From SLRI01 sp036796215 (GTDB lineage: Bacteria; Pseudomonadota; Alphaproteobacteria; Geminicoccales; Geminicoccaceae), in contig DAIRDJ010000001.1 in NCBI GenBank assembly GCA_036796215.1, positions 29,613 to 93,612 of the forward strand: a DNA stretch of 64,000 bases, in the 5' to 3' direction. The notes under the pieces were generated by a model. It ran no database searches. It was not told where the DNA came from and saw only the letters and a program-made list of their open reading frames with translations. Position numbers and translations under genes: made by a program. Every line of letters begins with the position of its first letter. Position 1 is the stretch's first letter. Positions 34,217-41,522 of the stretch are shown here, in pieces.

Positions 34217-35206
34217 TCAGTTCTGCGTCGAGTAGTAGTCCTCGACCGCGAGCTCGCCGGCGATGATCTGTGCCTTCGCCGCCTCGATTGCCGCTTCCAT
34301 CTCGGCCGTTATCAACTCTCGGTTGTTCTCGTCGATGGCAAAGCCGACGCCCTCCTCGGCGAGCCCGAGGGACATGGCACCCGCCTCCCAGGTGCCGTTC
34401 ATGGTGTTCATGAAGGCGTTGTGGACGGCGACGTCGACCCGCTTGAGCATCGAGGTCAGCACGCTGCCGGGGTGCAGGTGGTTCTGGTTGCTGTCGACAC
34501 CGATCGAAAGCTTGCCCTGGTCGGCTGCGGCCTGCAGCACACCGAGGCCGGTCGCACCGGCAGCGGCATAGACCACATCAGCACCGCGATCGAACTGGCC
34601 GATGGCGAGTTCGCCGCCGCGCGCCGGGTCGTTCCACGCGGCGGGCGTGGTGCCGGTCATGTTGACCAGCACCTCGGCGTCCGGGTTCGCGTATTTCACG
34701 CCCTGCTCGTAGCCGTGGGCGAAGTTGCGGATCAGCGGGATGTCCATGCCGCCGACGAAACCCACCGTGCCGGTCTCGGACGCCATGGCGGCGGCCATGC
34801 CGACGAGGAACGAGCCCTCGTGCTCCTTGAAGGTGACGGACTGGACGTTGGGCAGGTCCACGACCGCATCGATGATCGTGAAGTTGGTGTCGGGATTCTC
34901 GGCCGCGACCGATTCGAGCGGTGTGGCGTTCTGGAAGCCCACGACCACGACGATATTGGCACCTGAGCGGATCATCCGGCGCATCGCCTGGTCGCGCTGC
35001 GCTTCCTGGGTCACCTCGAACTCGAGATAGGCGATCCCGGTCTCCTCCTTGAACCGCTCGGCGCCGGTATAGGCCGCCTCGTTAAAGGATTTGTCGAACT
35101 TGCCGCCCATGTCGAAGATGACGGCCGGCGTGAAATCCTGGGCGGCTGCCGTGCCCGCCAAGAGAGCCGCCACCGCCACCGCCAAGCCCTTGACCATCCT
35201 GCGCAT
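34217..35206 (-). CDS. BMP-family nucleoside-binding protein
   Basis: A 329-residue periplasmic binding protein of the basic membrane protein (BMP/PnrA) family. A signal peptide covers about 20 residues (MRRMVKGLAVAVAALLAGTAAAQ). The mature protein starts DFTPAVIFDMGGKFDKSFNEAA, the family signature, and later has GFVGGMDIP and YAAAGATGLGV. These proteins bind purine and pyrimidine nucleosides. No lipobox Cys is visible, so it is probably soluble in the periplasm. The start ATG 35206 has GAGGGA upstream; a TTG frame from 35338 would destroy the signal peptide. It is the first gene of the nucleoside operon, and a weak sigma-70-like TTGCTT/TACGCT pair lies upstream. Confidence 0.93.
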   Translation of the reverse strand: MRRMVKGLAVAVAALLAGTAAAQDFTPAVIFDMGGKFDKSFNEAAYTGAERFKEETGIAYLEFEVTQEAQRDQAMRRMIRSGANIVVVVGFQNATPLESVAAENPDTNFTIIDAVVDLPNVQSVTFKEHEGSFLVGMAAAMASETGTVGFVGGMDIPLIRNFAHGYEQGVKYANPDAEVLVNMTGTTPAAWNDPARGGELAIGQFDRGADVVYAAAGATGLGVLQAAADQGKLSIGVDSNQNHLHPGSVLTSMLKRVDVAVHNAFMNTMNGTWEAGAMSLGLAEEGVGFAIDENNRELITAEMEAAIEAAKAQIIAGELAVEDYYSTQN

Positions 35207-35313
35207 CGCGAATCCCTCGACTTGTTGAAGAAGCCTGATTTCCTGAAAAAAAGCGTAAGCGAGGCCACGGCAAAAGCAAGCACGTTCGAAGCGGTCGGAG
35301 CGCCGGGGCGGTC

Positions 35314-36219
35314 TCAGCCCGGCTGGGCCTCGCGGCAAGGCTCGGCCGCGGTCGGCGCCTCACGCTCGAGCCAGGCGACGATATCGGCCCAGACCCGCTC
35401 GCGCTGCCGGTCGCGCAAGAGGAGATGCCAGCCCTCGGGATAGACGATGGCAGCACACTGCGCCGGATCGAGGCGCTCGGCGAAGCTGCTGATGACATCG
35501 GGCGGAATGATCTCGTCGCGCTCGCCGAAAAGGACCAGGGTCGGCAGATCGAGCGCCGGTGCGCTGGCAACCGCTGCGTCCATCAGCCGGACCAGCCCGG
35601 CCACCGCATCGAGCCTGGTCTCCCGGATGGTCAAGGGGTTGCGGCCGAGGGCGATCAGCGCCGCGTCGTTGTCGGTCGCCCGGCGGCCGAGGCTGTGGCC
35701 GGTCATCTGCCAACGCGGCAGGATGCCGGCGACGGTCATGAGGGCGGCGCGGTAGAGCGGGTTCAGGCTGGGGCCACCCCAGACCGCTGGTGACACCATG
35801 ACGAGCCCGTCGATGGATGGCGTGTCGCCAGCGAAGGCGATCGTGGCGACGGCGGCACCCATGCTCTCACCCAGAACGAAGAGCGGGAGGTCCGGCCAGA
35901 CCTCGCGCAACTCGGCGACGTGCCGTTGCAGATCCTCGACCAGCGCCGCGTTGCCGGGCCAGAGGCCGCGGTTGCGGTTGGCGCCGAAGCCCTGCTGATC
36001 GAAGGCGATGAGGCGATAGCCACGCTCGACCGCGAAGGCCGCGAACCAGTCGAAGGCGTTGCGGTTGTCGTTGAAGCCGTGGAGCGCCAGGATGACGGCC
36101 TTGGGCCGACCTTCAGGCGCGTGAATGACCAACGGCCGGTCGCCATCCTCGATCGGGTGGTAGGCGATGCCGCAGGCGGGAAGGAAGGCCAGGAGCAGTA
36201 TCGCGATCGAGCGGCGCAT
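35314..36219 (-). CDS. Alpha/beta hydrolase lipoprotein, monoacylglycerol-lipase-like
   Basis: A 301-residue hydrolase with a lipoprotein-like signal (MRRSIAILLLAFLPACG; Cys16 would carry the lipid). The oxyanion region is LHGFNDNRNAF, the nucleophile elbow GESMGA near residue 117, the acid is in FGERDEIIP and the catalytic His in EGWHLLL. It resembles monoacylglycerol lipases and lysophospholipases. ATG 36249 is a possible longer start, but 36219 gives the better signal peptide. It lies 35 bases after gluQ on the same strand. It could remove damaged acyl chains from the envelope, which is a guess from context. Confidence 0.87.
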   Translation of the reverse strand: MRRSIAILLLAFLPACGIAYHPIEDGDRPLVIHAPEGRPKAVILALHGFNDNRNAFDWFAAFAVERGYRLIAFDQQGFGANRNRGLWPGNAALVEDLQRHVAELREVWPDLPLFVLGESMGAAVATIAFAGDTPSIDGLVMVSPAVWGGPSLNPLYRAALMTVAGILPRWQMTGHSLGRRATDNDAALIALGRNPLTIRETRLDAVAGLVRLMDAAVASAPALDLPTLVLFGERDEIIPPDVISSFAERLDPAQCAAIVYPEGWHLLLRDRQRERVWADIVAWLEREAPTAAEPCREAQPG

Positions 36220-36254
36220 CGATCCAGTCGAAAACCGTGATCGTCGCATCGAGG

Positions 36255-37184
36255 TCAACTGTGCTGCTTGAGCCCGATCATCTTCCAGATGTCGGCGGGG
36301 CTCCGGCCGATGTCGCGCAGGTGGCGGAGCGTGATCGCCCGGTTGCGCTTGGCGAGCCGCTCGCCACGGCTGTCGGCAACGAGGTTGTGGTGATAGTAGC
36401 GCGGCGGCTCGATGCCGAAGAGGGCCTGCAGCACCCGATGGATATGGGTGGCATGAAAGAGGTCCTCGCCGCGGGTGACGAGGTTCACCCCTTGCAGGTG
36501 GTCGTCGAGCACGACCGCCAAGTGGTAGCTGGTCGGTGTATCCCTGCGCGCCAGGATCGGATCGCCCAGGAGGTGCGGCTCGGCGTCGACCCAGCCGGCG
36601 CGGCAATCGTACCAGGCGAGCGGGCCGGTCAGCGCCAATGCCTTGTCGAGGTCGAGACGCCAGGCGAACGGCTCACCCTGGTCGATCCGCCGGTCGCCCT
36701 CGGCGGGCGCGATGTCGCGGCAGATCCCCGGATAGACGAGTTCGGCATTGGGACCGTGTGGGGCTCGGCCGGACTGCTCGACCTCGATGCGGATCTGCTG
36801 GCGGGTGCAAAAGCACGGGTAGAGCACGCCCAGGCTGCGCAACTGGCCGAGTGCTGTGGCGTAGCGCTGCATGCCGGCACTCTGGCGGAGTGGCTCGCCG
36901 TGACAGCGCAGGCCGAGCCAGGCGAGGTCCTCGAAGATGGCCCGCTCGAACTCGGCCCGACAGCGCTGCGTGTCGATGTCCTCGATCCTGAGCCGGAAGC
37001 GGCCGCCGGAAAGCCGCGCTGCCTCGTAGCCGAAAAGGGCGGAGTAGGCGTGGCCGACATGCAGGTAGCCGGTCGGGCTCGGCGCGAAACGGGTCACGAG
37101 CGGTGGCTCGCCCGGCACGGGCATCGGGATCGCATCAGTACCCCGCAACGTGCGATCTTCTGTCAGCGCAACTGCAACCGTCAT
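36255..37184 (-). CDS. gluQRS: Glutamyl-Q tRNA(Asp) synthetase
   Basis: A 309-residue truncated glutamyl-tRNA synthetase lacking the anticodon-binding domain, the mark of GluQRS. It attaches glutamate to queuosine in tRNA(Asp). The class I motif is FAPSPTGYLHVGHA (HVGH), the zinc site is C-x-C in YPCFCTRQQ with Y-x3-C in YPGIC, and the KMSKS equivalent is LAKRNRAIT. ATG 37184 is chosen; a GTG at 37211 in frame is possible, and neither has a strong ribosome site. It follows chrR on the same strand after 148 bases, so some read-through from the rpoE promoter is conceivable. Confidence 0.92.
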   Translation of the reverse strand: MTVAVALTEDRTLRGTDAIPMPVPGEPPLVTRFAPSPTGYLHVGHAYSALFGYEAARLSGGRFRLRIEDIDTQRCRAEFERAIFEDLAWLGLRCHGEPLRQSAGMQRYATALGQLRSLGVLYPCFCTRQQIRIEVEQSGRAPHGPNAELVYPGICRDIAPAEGDRRIDQGEPFAWRLDLDKALALTGPLAWYDCRAGWVDAEPHLLGDPILARRDTPTSYHLAVVLDDHLQGVNLVTRGEDLFHATHIHRVLQALFGIEPPRYYHHNLVADSRGERLAKRNRAITLRHLRDIGRSPADIWKMIGLKQHS

Positions 37185-37332
37185 GCGATCAAAAGGTCCC
37201 GACCTTGCCACTTTGCAGGAAAGTGGCGAGGTCGGGGCGGCTCCGCAAGTCTGCTCGAAGCCCGGATCGAGATGAAGCGGGAAACGTCACCCGGGCGCCA
37301 CGCTGACCGGAGTGGTGGCGCGGCGCGAGGAC

Positions 37333-37983
37333 TCAAAAGCGCAGGAACGGGTTCAAGAAGCGGGAAAACGTTCCGGTCAGGCGCAGCGGTGCATCCGTCA
37401 CCGTCAGGCACAGGCAGTCCTCGCCGGCATCCGCCATCGGCTGGTGGTCGACATGCGCATCGGCGATCGCGAGGTCGCCGCGCCCGTAATGGCCGATGCC
37501 GTCGTTGAAGGCACCCTTGAGCACGACAGTGATCTCCTGCCCGTCATGGGTATGCTTGGGCACGGCCTTGCCGGCCTTGAGCACGATCAGCCGCGTCCGA
37601 TAGACGGATTCGTCGAGCGGCAACGCCGCCTCGGAGACGGACCCGTAGTGCTTCCACGGTAGATCGGCGAGACGCCCATGCAGATAAGCGCGCAACGGTG
37701 GCGGCATTTCCGGGTCGACCGCGTCGCGCGTCACGATGGCCTTGATCGGCTCCGCGTCATCGTCGAACCGTGCCATCAATCGGTCGAACGCGCCGGCACT
37801 CAGCTCAGCCGGAGGCAGATCCTCCAGCATGGCACCACCCAGCGCCTCGTACTCGCGATAGACAGCCCGTCGCGACGGGGTCAGCGCCAGATGGGTCGCA
37901 ACGACCAGCCCCACGGGCTCGGGCAGCCGGCCAGCGGCATGCGCGAGCAAGAGGTCGTCGACAGTGATGTGTTCGCTCGTCAT
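37333..37983 (-). CDS. chrR: ChrR-type anti-sigma factor (cupin sensor)
   Basis: A 216-residue ChrR homologue that holds RpoE inactive until singlet oxygen or related oxidants appear. The N-terminal anti-sigma domain keeps H5 and H31 (VVATHLAL), but the two zinc cysteines of Rhodobacter ChrR (C35, C38) are T35 and R38. The cupin domain keeps its full metal set H144, H146, E150 and H180 (HTHDGQE, VDHQP), and the sensor cysteines C190 and C192 (DCLCLTVTDAPL). ATG 37983 overlaps the rpoE stop by four bases. Length and order match the rpoE-chrR operon of Rhodobacter. Confidence 0.92.
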   Translation of the reverse strand: MTSEHITVDDLLLAHAAGRLPEPVGLVVATHLALTPSRRAVYREYEALGGAMLEDLPPAELSAGAFDRLMARFDDDAEPIKAIVTRDAVDPEMPPPLRAYLHGRLADLPWKHYGSVSEAALPLDESVYRTRLIVLKAGKAVPKHTHDGQEITVVLKGAFNDGIGHYGRGDLAIADAHVDHQPMADAGEDCLCLTVTDAPLRLTGTFSRFLNPFLRF

Positions 37984-38546
37984 GCTACACCTTCGAGCAG
38001 GCCACGCAGCTTGGCCACGGCCAGCCGCAGACGTGATTTCACGGTCCCCAGAGGCAAGCCCAGCTCATCGGAGATGACGCTGTGGGTCTTATCCTCGAAA
38101 TAAAAGATGCGCAGCAACTCCGCCTGTTCCCGGGGCAGGGTCGCGATCGCCTCGCGGATCTCCTCCTTGACCAGCTCGGTCTCGGTGTGGGTGTCGCCGC
38201 GCGGTGCCTCGCCTGGCGCCATCGTCGGATCGTCGAGATCGAACTCCGGATGGCGTTCCCGCCTGAGCGCGTCGATCCGCTTGTTGCGCGCGATCGTGTA
38301 GATCCACGTGCTCAGCGCCGCCTTGGCGGGGTCGAACTGATGCGCCCGCCGCCAAACCGACAGCAGCACCTCCTGGGCCAAATCCTCGGCGGTGTCGTTC
38401 CGTGCACCGACGCGGCGCAGATAGGCTGCGACGCGCGGTGCGTAGAAACCGTACAACCGCCCGAATGCGTCACGGTCGCGATGGACCGCCACCTTCTCGA
38501 TGTCGTCGAGCATCGCGGTGTCGGTCGACGATCTACTATCAGTCAT
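37980..38546 (-). CDS. rpoE: ECF sigma factor RpoE (sigma-E, ChrR-partnered)
   Basis: A 188-residue extracytoplasmic-function sigma factor. Region 2 reads LYGFYAPRVAAYLRRVG... AEDLAQEVLLSVWRRA with WIYTIARNKRIDALRRE (region 2.4, -10 contact); region 4 is LPREQAELLRIFYFEDKTHS followed by LGLPLGTVKSRLRLAVAKLR (-35 contact). ATG 38546 (MTDSRSSTD) is preferred because it gives the usual length and AAAGAG lies upstream; the frame is open to 38660, which would sit only a few bases from the predicted transcript start. The partner anti-sigma gene overlaps its stop. Its own promoter at 38671 implies autoregulation. Confidence 0.95.
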   Translation of the reverse strand: MTDSRSSTDTAMLDDIEKVAVHRDRDAFGRLYGFYAPRVAAYLRRVGARNDTAEDLAQEVLLSVWRRAHQFDPAKAALSTWIYTIARNKRIDALRRERHPEFDLDDPTMAPGEAPRGDTHTETELVKEEIREAIATLPREQAELLRIFYFEDKTHSVISDELGLPLGTVKSRLRLAVAKLRGLLEGVA

Positions 38547-38670
38547 GCGCTCTTTGAACTGCAAGGCTGCGCGTCGCGCAAGCGGGACATCATGCCCATC
38601 GCTGCTGCCGGCCGCCATCATCGAGGGCGCAATCGTCGTCATCGTTCCCCGCACGTCCATCTCGAGCTAC

Positions 38671-38699
38671 ACCTACGCCCGGTCGGCAGCCGCGGATCA
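38671..38699 (-). promoter_or_regulatory. Autoregulated RpoE promoter of rpoE-chrR
   Basis: On the minus strand TGATCC (38699-38694) is followed by 18 bases and TAGGT (38675-38671), with CG just before the -10. The element is the same type as those at 9302 and 18329. Transcription would start near 38664, about 115 bases before ATG 38546. Positive autoregulation is known for the Rhodobacter rpoE-chrR operon. Confidence 0.8.
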
Positions 38700-38813
38700 C
38701 CACGGTGGCCCGTTCGCCCTGTTTTTCGGACGAGGGGCGGGCAGCGCGCCATCGCCCTGGCAACCGTTCACCCAACGACAACCGCCCAACCAACGAGAGC
38801 AGAATCAGGTTCG

Positions 38814-39521
38814 ATGACAAAGCTTCAGCACCTCGCCCTGCGCCAGGAGATCATCGCCACCTGCCTGAAGATGACCGAGCTCGGCATCAATCACGGCACC
38901 TCGGGCAATGTGAGCGCCCGCATCCCGGATGGCATGCTGATCACGCCCTCGGGCATGCCCTACGATCGCACGGCGCCAGAGGACATCGTTCGGCTGGATC
39001 GCGACGGCAACTACGAGGGCCGCCGCCTGCCGTCCACCGAATGGCGCTTCCACTACGACATCATGCGCGAGCGGCCGGATATCAACGCCATCGTCCACAA
39101 CCATGCCATGCACTGCACCGTGCTGGCCTGTCTGCGGATGGAGATCCCGGCGTTCCACTACATGATCGCGGTCGCGGGCGGCGATTCGATCCGGGTCGCA
39201 CCCTATGCCCGCTTCGGCACGCAAGAGCTCTCCGACAATGCGCTCGCCGCCCTCGCCGATCGGCGGGCCTGCCTCCTGGCCAATCACGGGATGATCGCCC
39301 TCGGCACCGATCTGGAGAAGGCGCTCGGCCTCGCGGCCGAGGTGGAGAACCTGGCATCCTGCTACTGGCGCTGCCTGCAGGTCACCCGCCCGGCAATCCT
39401 GACCAGTGGCCAGATCGGCGAGGTCCTGGAGCGCATTGCGGCCTACGGCAAGCAGCCCGAGGAGCTGGAGCCCGGCCAGATGCCGGCGTTCGAGGCGCCA
39501 CCGCGCCTGCTCGCCTCCTGA
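38814..39521 (+). CDS. Class II aldolase, L-fuculose-phosphate-aldolase-like
   Basis: A 235-residue zinc aldolase. The phosphate-binding motif is HGTSGNVSAR (residues 27-36). Likely zinc ligands and catalytic Glu are E76 in STEWRFH, H95 and H97 in VHNHAMH, and a later His in LLANHGMIALG, closely matching E. coli FucA (E73, H92, H94, H155 from memory). The substrate may be fuculose-1-phosphate, rhamnulose-1-phosphate or methylthioribulose-1-phosphate. No kinase or isomerase gene is adjacent. It is divergent from rpoE, and the 267-base gap between them holds the rpoE promoter; I saw no TGATCC element directed at this gene. Confidence 0.87.
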   Translation: MTKLQHLALRQEIIATCLKMTELGINHGTSGNVSARIPDGMLITPSGMPYDRTAPEDIVRLDRDGNYEGRRLPSTEWRFHYDIMRERPDINAIVHNHAMHCTVLACLRMEIPAFHYMIAVAGGDSIRVAPYARFGTQELSDNALAALADRRACLLANHGMIALGTDLEKALGLAAEVENLASCYWRCLQVTRPAILTSGQIGEVLERIAAYGKQPEELEPGQMPAFEAPPRLLAS

Positions 39522-39545
39522 CCCGGGCCGGCAAGCCGGCCGGCG

Positions 39546-40187
39546 CTATTTCGTGCCCTGGTTGCGCATGATGGCGACGATGCCGGCGCCGACGGCGAGC
39601 AGCAGCGCACTGCCGAGACCGGTGGCGATGGCGGCGGTGAAGCGCGACTTTGCCGCATCCCAGCCGCGCGCCAGGCGCACCGCCATCCGCACCCCCTCCT
39701 CGTCGTGCAGTCCGAGACGCAGCACCAGTTCCTCGATCGCCTTCTTGGCCGCCTCCTCGGCAGCATCACGGGCCAGTCGCTCGATCTCGGCGCGCATGTG
39801 ATGCTTCTGCATCGCCATGTTCTGATGCAGGCTCTCGGTGTGCTGCAGCAGGACGCGCAGGATCGGCAGGCCATCACTCTTGTCGTGGAGGTGGGCCGCA
39901 CCCAAGAGATCGAGCTGGCGGCGCACGCCGACATTGAGATTGCCGGTGCTGACGACGATCGGGATCTCGGGTGCGGTCTCGCGGAGGATCTCGAGGGTTC
40001 GGGGACCGCTCGAATCCGGCAGGTTGAGATCGGTGACGATGACGTCCGGTGCGCGCCCGGGCGTGGTCAGCCGGATCAGGCCGTCGGCCAGTGTCTCGGC
40101 CAGAATGACCTCGAACCGGTCGGCCAGTTCCCGCCGCACCGCCATGGCGTCGGTCGGATCGTCCTCCAGTACCAAAACGCGCACCAA
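39546..40187 (-). CDS. Receiver-domain protein with coiled coil and C-terminal membrane anchor
   Basis: A 213-residue protein. Residues 1-115 are a CheY-like receiver: acidic pair E8/D9/D10, phosphoacceptor D53 in VTDLNLPDSSG, S80/T81 and K103. Residues 115-165 form a charged helix likely to coil, and residues 184-206 form one membrane helix followed by a short basic tail. There is no DNA-binding or enzymatic output domain. A response regulator anchored at its C-terminus is unusual; it might tether a signal to the membrane or act as a phosphate sink. No histidine kinase is in the window. Its promoter probably overlaps a palindrome at 40222-40237. Confidence 0.82.
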   Translation of the reverse strand: MVRVLVLEDDPTDAMAVRRELADRFEVILAETLADGLIRLTTPGRAPDVIVTDLNLPDSSGPRTLEILRETAPEIPIVVSTGNLNVGVRRQLDLLGAAHLHDKSDGLPILRVLLQHTESLHQNMAMQKHHMRAEIERLARDAAEEAAKKAIEELVLRLGLHDEEGVRMAVRLARGWDAAKSRFTAAIATGLGSALLLAVGAGIVAIMRNQGTK

Positions 40188-40221
40188 CCATCTCCGCCGC
40201 GAAAAGCTGCCAGACCCATTC

Positions 40222-40237
40222 TAGGATTTATAACCTA
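40222..40237 (-). promoter_or_regulatory. Palindrome TAGG-N8-CCTA overlapping a promoter -10
   Basis: TAGGATTTATAACCTA is an inverted repeat with half-sites TAGGNT/ANCCTA. On the minus strand it contains TATAAA, which lies 17-18 bases after a TTTACG-like -35, 35 bases upstream of the receiver gene. A very similar palindrome occurs at 63157-63172. An operator for an unidentified repressor is inferred. Confidence 0.45.
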
Positions 40238-40282
40238 AAACCGTGGCCGCGTAAAGACACAAAGGGCAATTTTCGAGCGGAC

Positions 40283-41521
40283 TCAGCCGGTTGGCTCGGC
40301 GTCGCTTTCGCTGGCCGCGACGCGAAAGCCTGCATCGGCGAGCGATCCCGTGATTCGCGCCGCATGCCGACTGTCCCGGGTCTCGATCACGAAATCGACG
40401 ATGGCGTCGCGCACCGAGCCCCTGGAGAAGGCGCGCTTGTGCGTCACCTCGACGATATTGCCCCTGGCATCGGCGATCAGGCGGGCGAGCTGGGCGAGGC
40501 TGCCCGGGCTGTCGGGCACGTTGACCGCAAGGTGGATCAGTCGTTCGCTGCGGACGAGACCGCGCATGATCACGGCACTCAAGAGCCGGCTGTCGATATT
40601 GCCCCCGCAAAGCACGAGCCCGACGCGACGACCCCGGAACGGCTCGGGATGGGCCAGGACGGCGGCGAGCCCCGCCGCCCCCGCCCCCTCCACCACGACC
40701 TTCTCGATCTCCAAAAACTGCAGGACGGCCCGCTCGAGCTGCGGCTCCTCGACCAGCACGATGTCGGCGACCCGCCGGTCGATGATGGCCGTGCTCAGCG
40801 CCCCCGGCTGCTTGACCGCGATGCCGTCGGCGATGGTCCGCCCGGGCTCAGCGAGCGCGGCATCGGGGTAGCGGTGGGCATAGGCGGCGGGGAATTGCGC
40901 CGACTGGACGCCGATGATCTCCAAAGCCGGTCGCTTCTTGGCCATCGCCGTGGCGATGCCGGCGATCAGCCCGCCGCCGCCGATCGGCACCACCAGGCAA
41001 TCGAGCGGCGGTGCGTCCATGTCGATCTCGAGGCCGATGGTCCCCTGGCCGGCGATGATCAGAGGATCGTCGAAGGGGTGGATGAAGACGAACCCATGCT
41101 CGGCGGCCAGGGCATGGGCGTGGCCCGCCGCCTCGTCCACCGTCTGGCCGAAGAGCACGACCTCCGCACCCAGGAGCTCGGTATTGTGGATCTTGGTGAA
41201 GGGGGTCGTTTCCGGCATGACGATCGTCGCCCGGATGCCGAGCCTGCGGCTGTGATAGGCTACCCCTTGCGCGTGATTGCCCGCCGACATGGCGATCACA
41301 CCCCGGCCACGCTCCGCCTCGCTCAGGCTCGCGAGCTTGTTCAGAGCACCGCGCTCCTTGAACGACGCCGTGTATTGCCGGTTCTCGAACTTCAGCCAGA
41401 GCTCGGCGCCGGTGATTTCCGAGAGTGTCCGCGAGTGGCGGAGCGGGGTGCGGACGACCTGCCCCTCGATGACCCTGGCCGCGGCCTCGATGTCGGCGAG
41501 CGTGACCGGCAACGGGTCCAT
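40283..41521 (-). CDS. ilvA: Threonine ammonia-lyase (threonine dehydratase)
   Basis: A 412-residue PLP enzyme deaminating threonine to 2-oxobutanoate for isoleucine synthesis, or for threonine breakdown. The PLP lysine is K55 in SFKERGA, and the phosphate loop GGGGLIAG is present near residue 178. A single C-terminal ACT domain (about 330-405: HLAVNVPDSPGSLAQLARL) makes it the shorter, catabolic-style form with regulation by an amino acid. Its start is two bases from the argC stop, so the two genes are co-transcribed. Confidence 0.93.
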   Translation of the reverse strand: MDPLPVTLADIEAAARVIEGQVVRTPLRHSRTLSEITGAELWLKFENRQYTASFKERGALNKLASLSEAERGRGVIAMSAGNHAQGVAYHSRRLGIRATIVMPETTPFTKIHNTELLGAEVVLFGQTVDEAAGHAHALAAEHGFVFIHPFDDPLIIAGQGTIGLEIDMDAPPLDCLVVPIGGGGLIAGIATAMAKKRPALEIIGVQSAQFPAAYAHRYPDAALAEPGRTIADGIAVKQPGALSTAIIDRRVADIVLVEEPQLERAVLQFLEIEKVVVEGAGAAGLAAVLAHPEPFRGRRVGLVLCGGNIDSRLLSAVIMRGLVRSERLIHLAVNVPDSPGSLAQLARLIADARGNIVEVTHKRAFSRGSVRDAIVDFVIETRDSRHAARITGSLADAGFRVAASESDAEPTG

Positions 41522-41522
41522 C

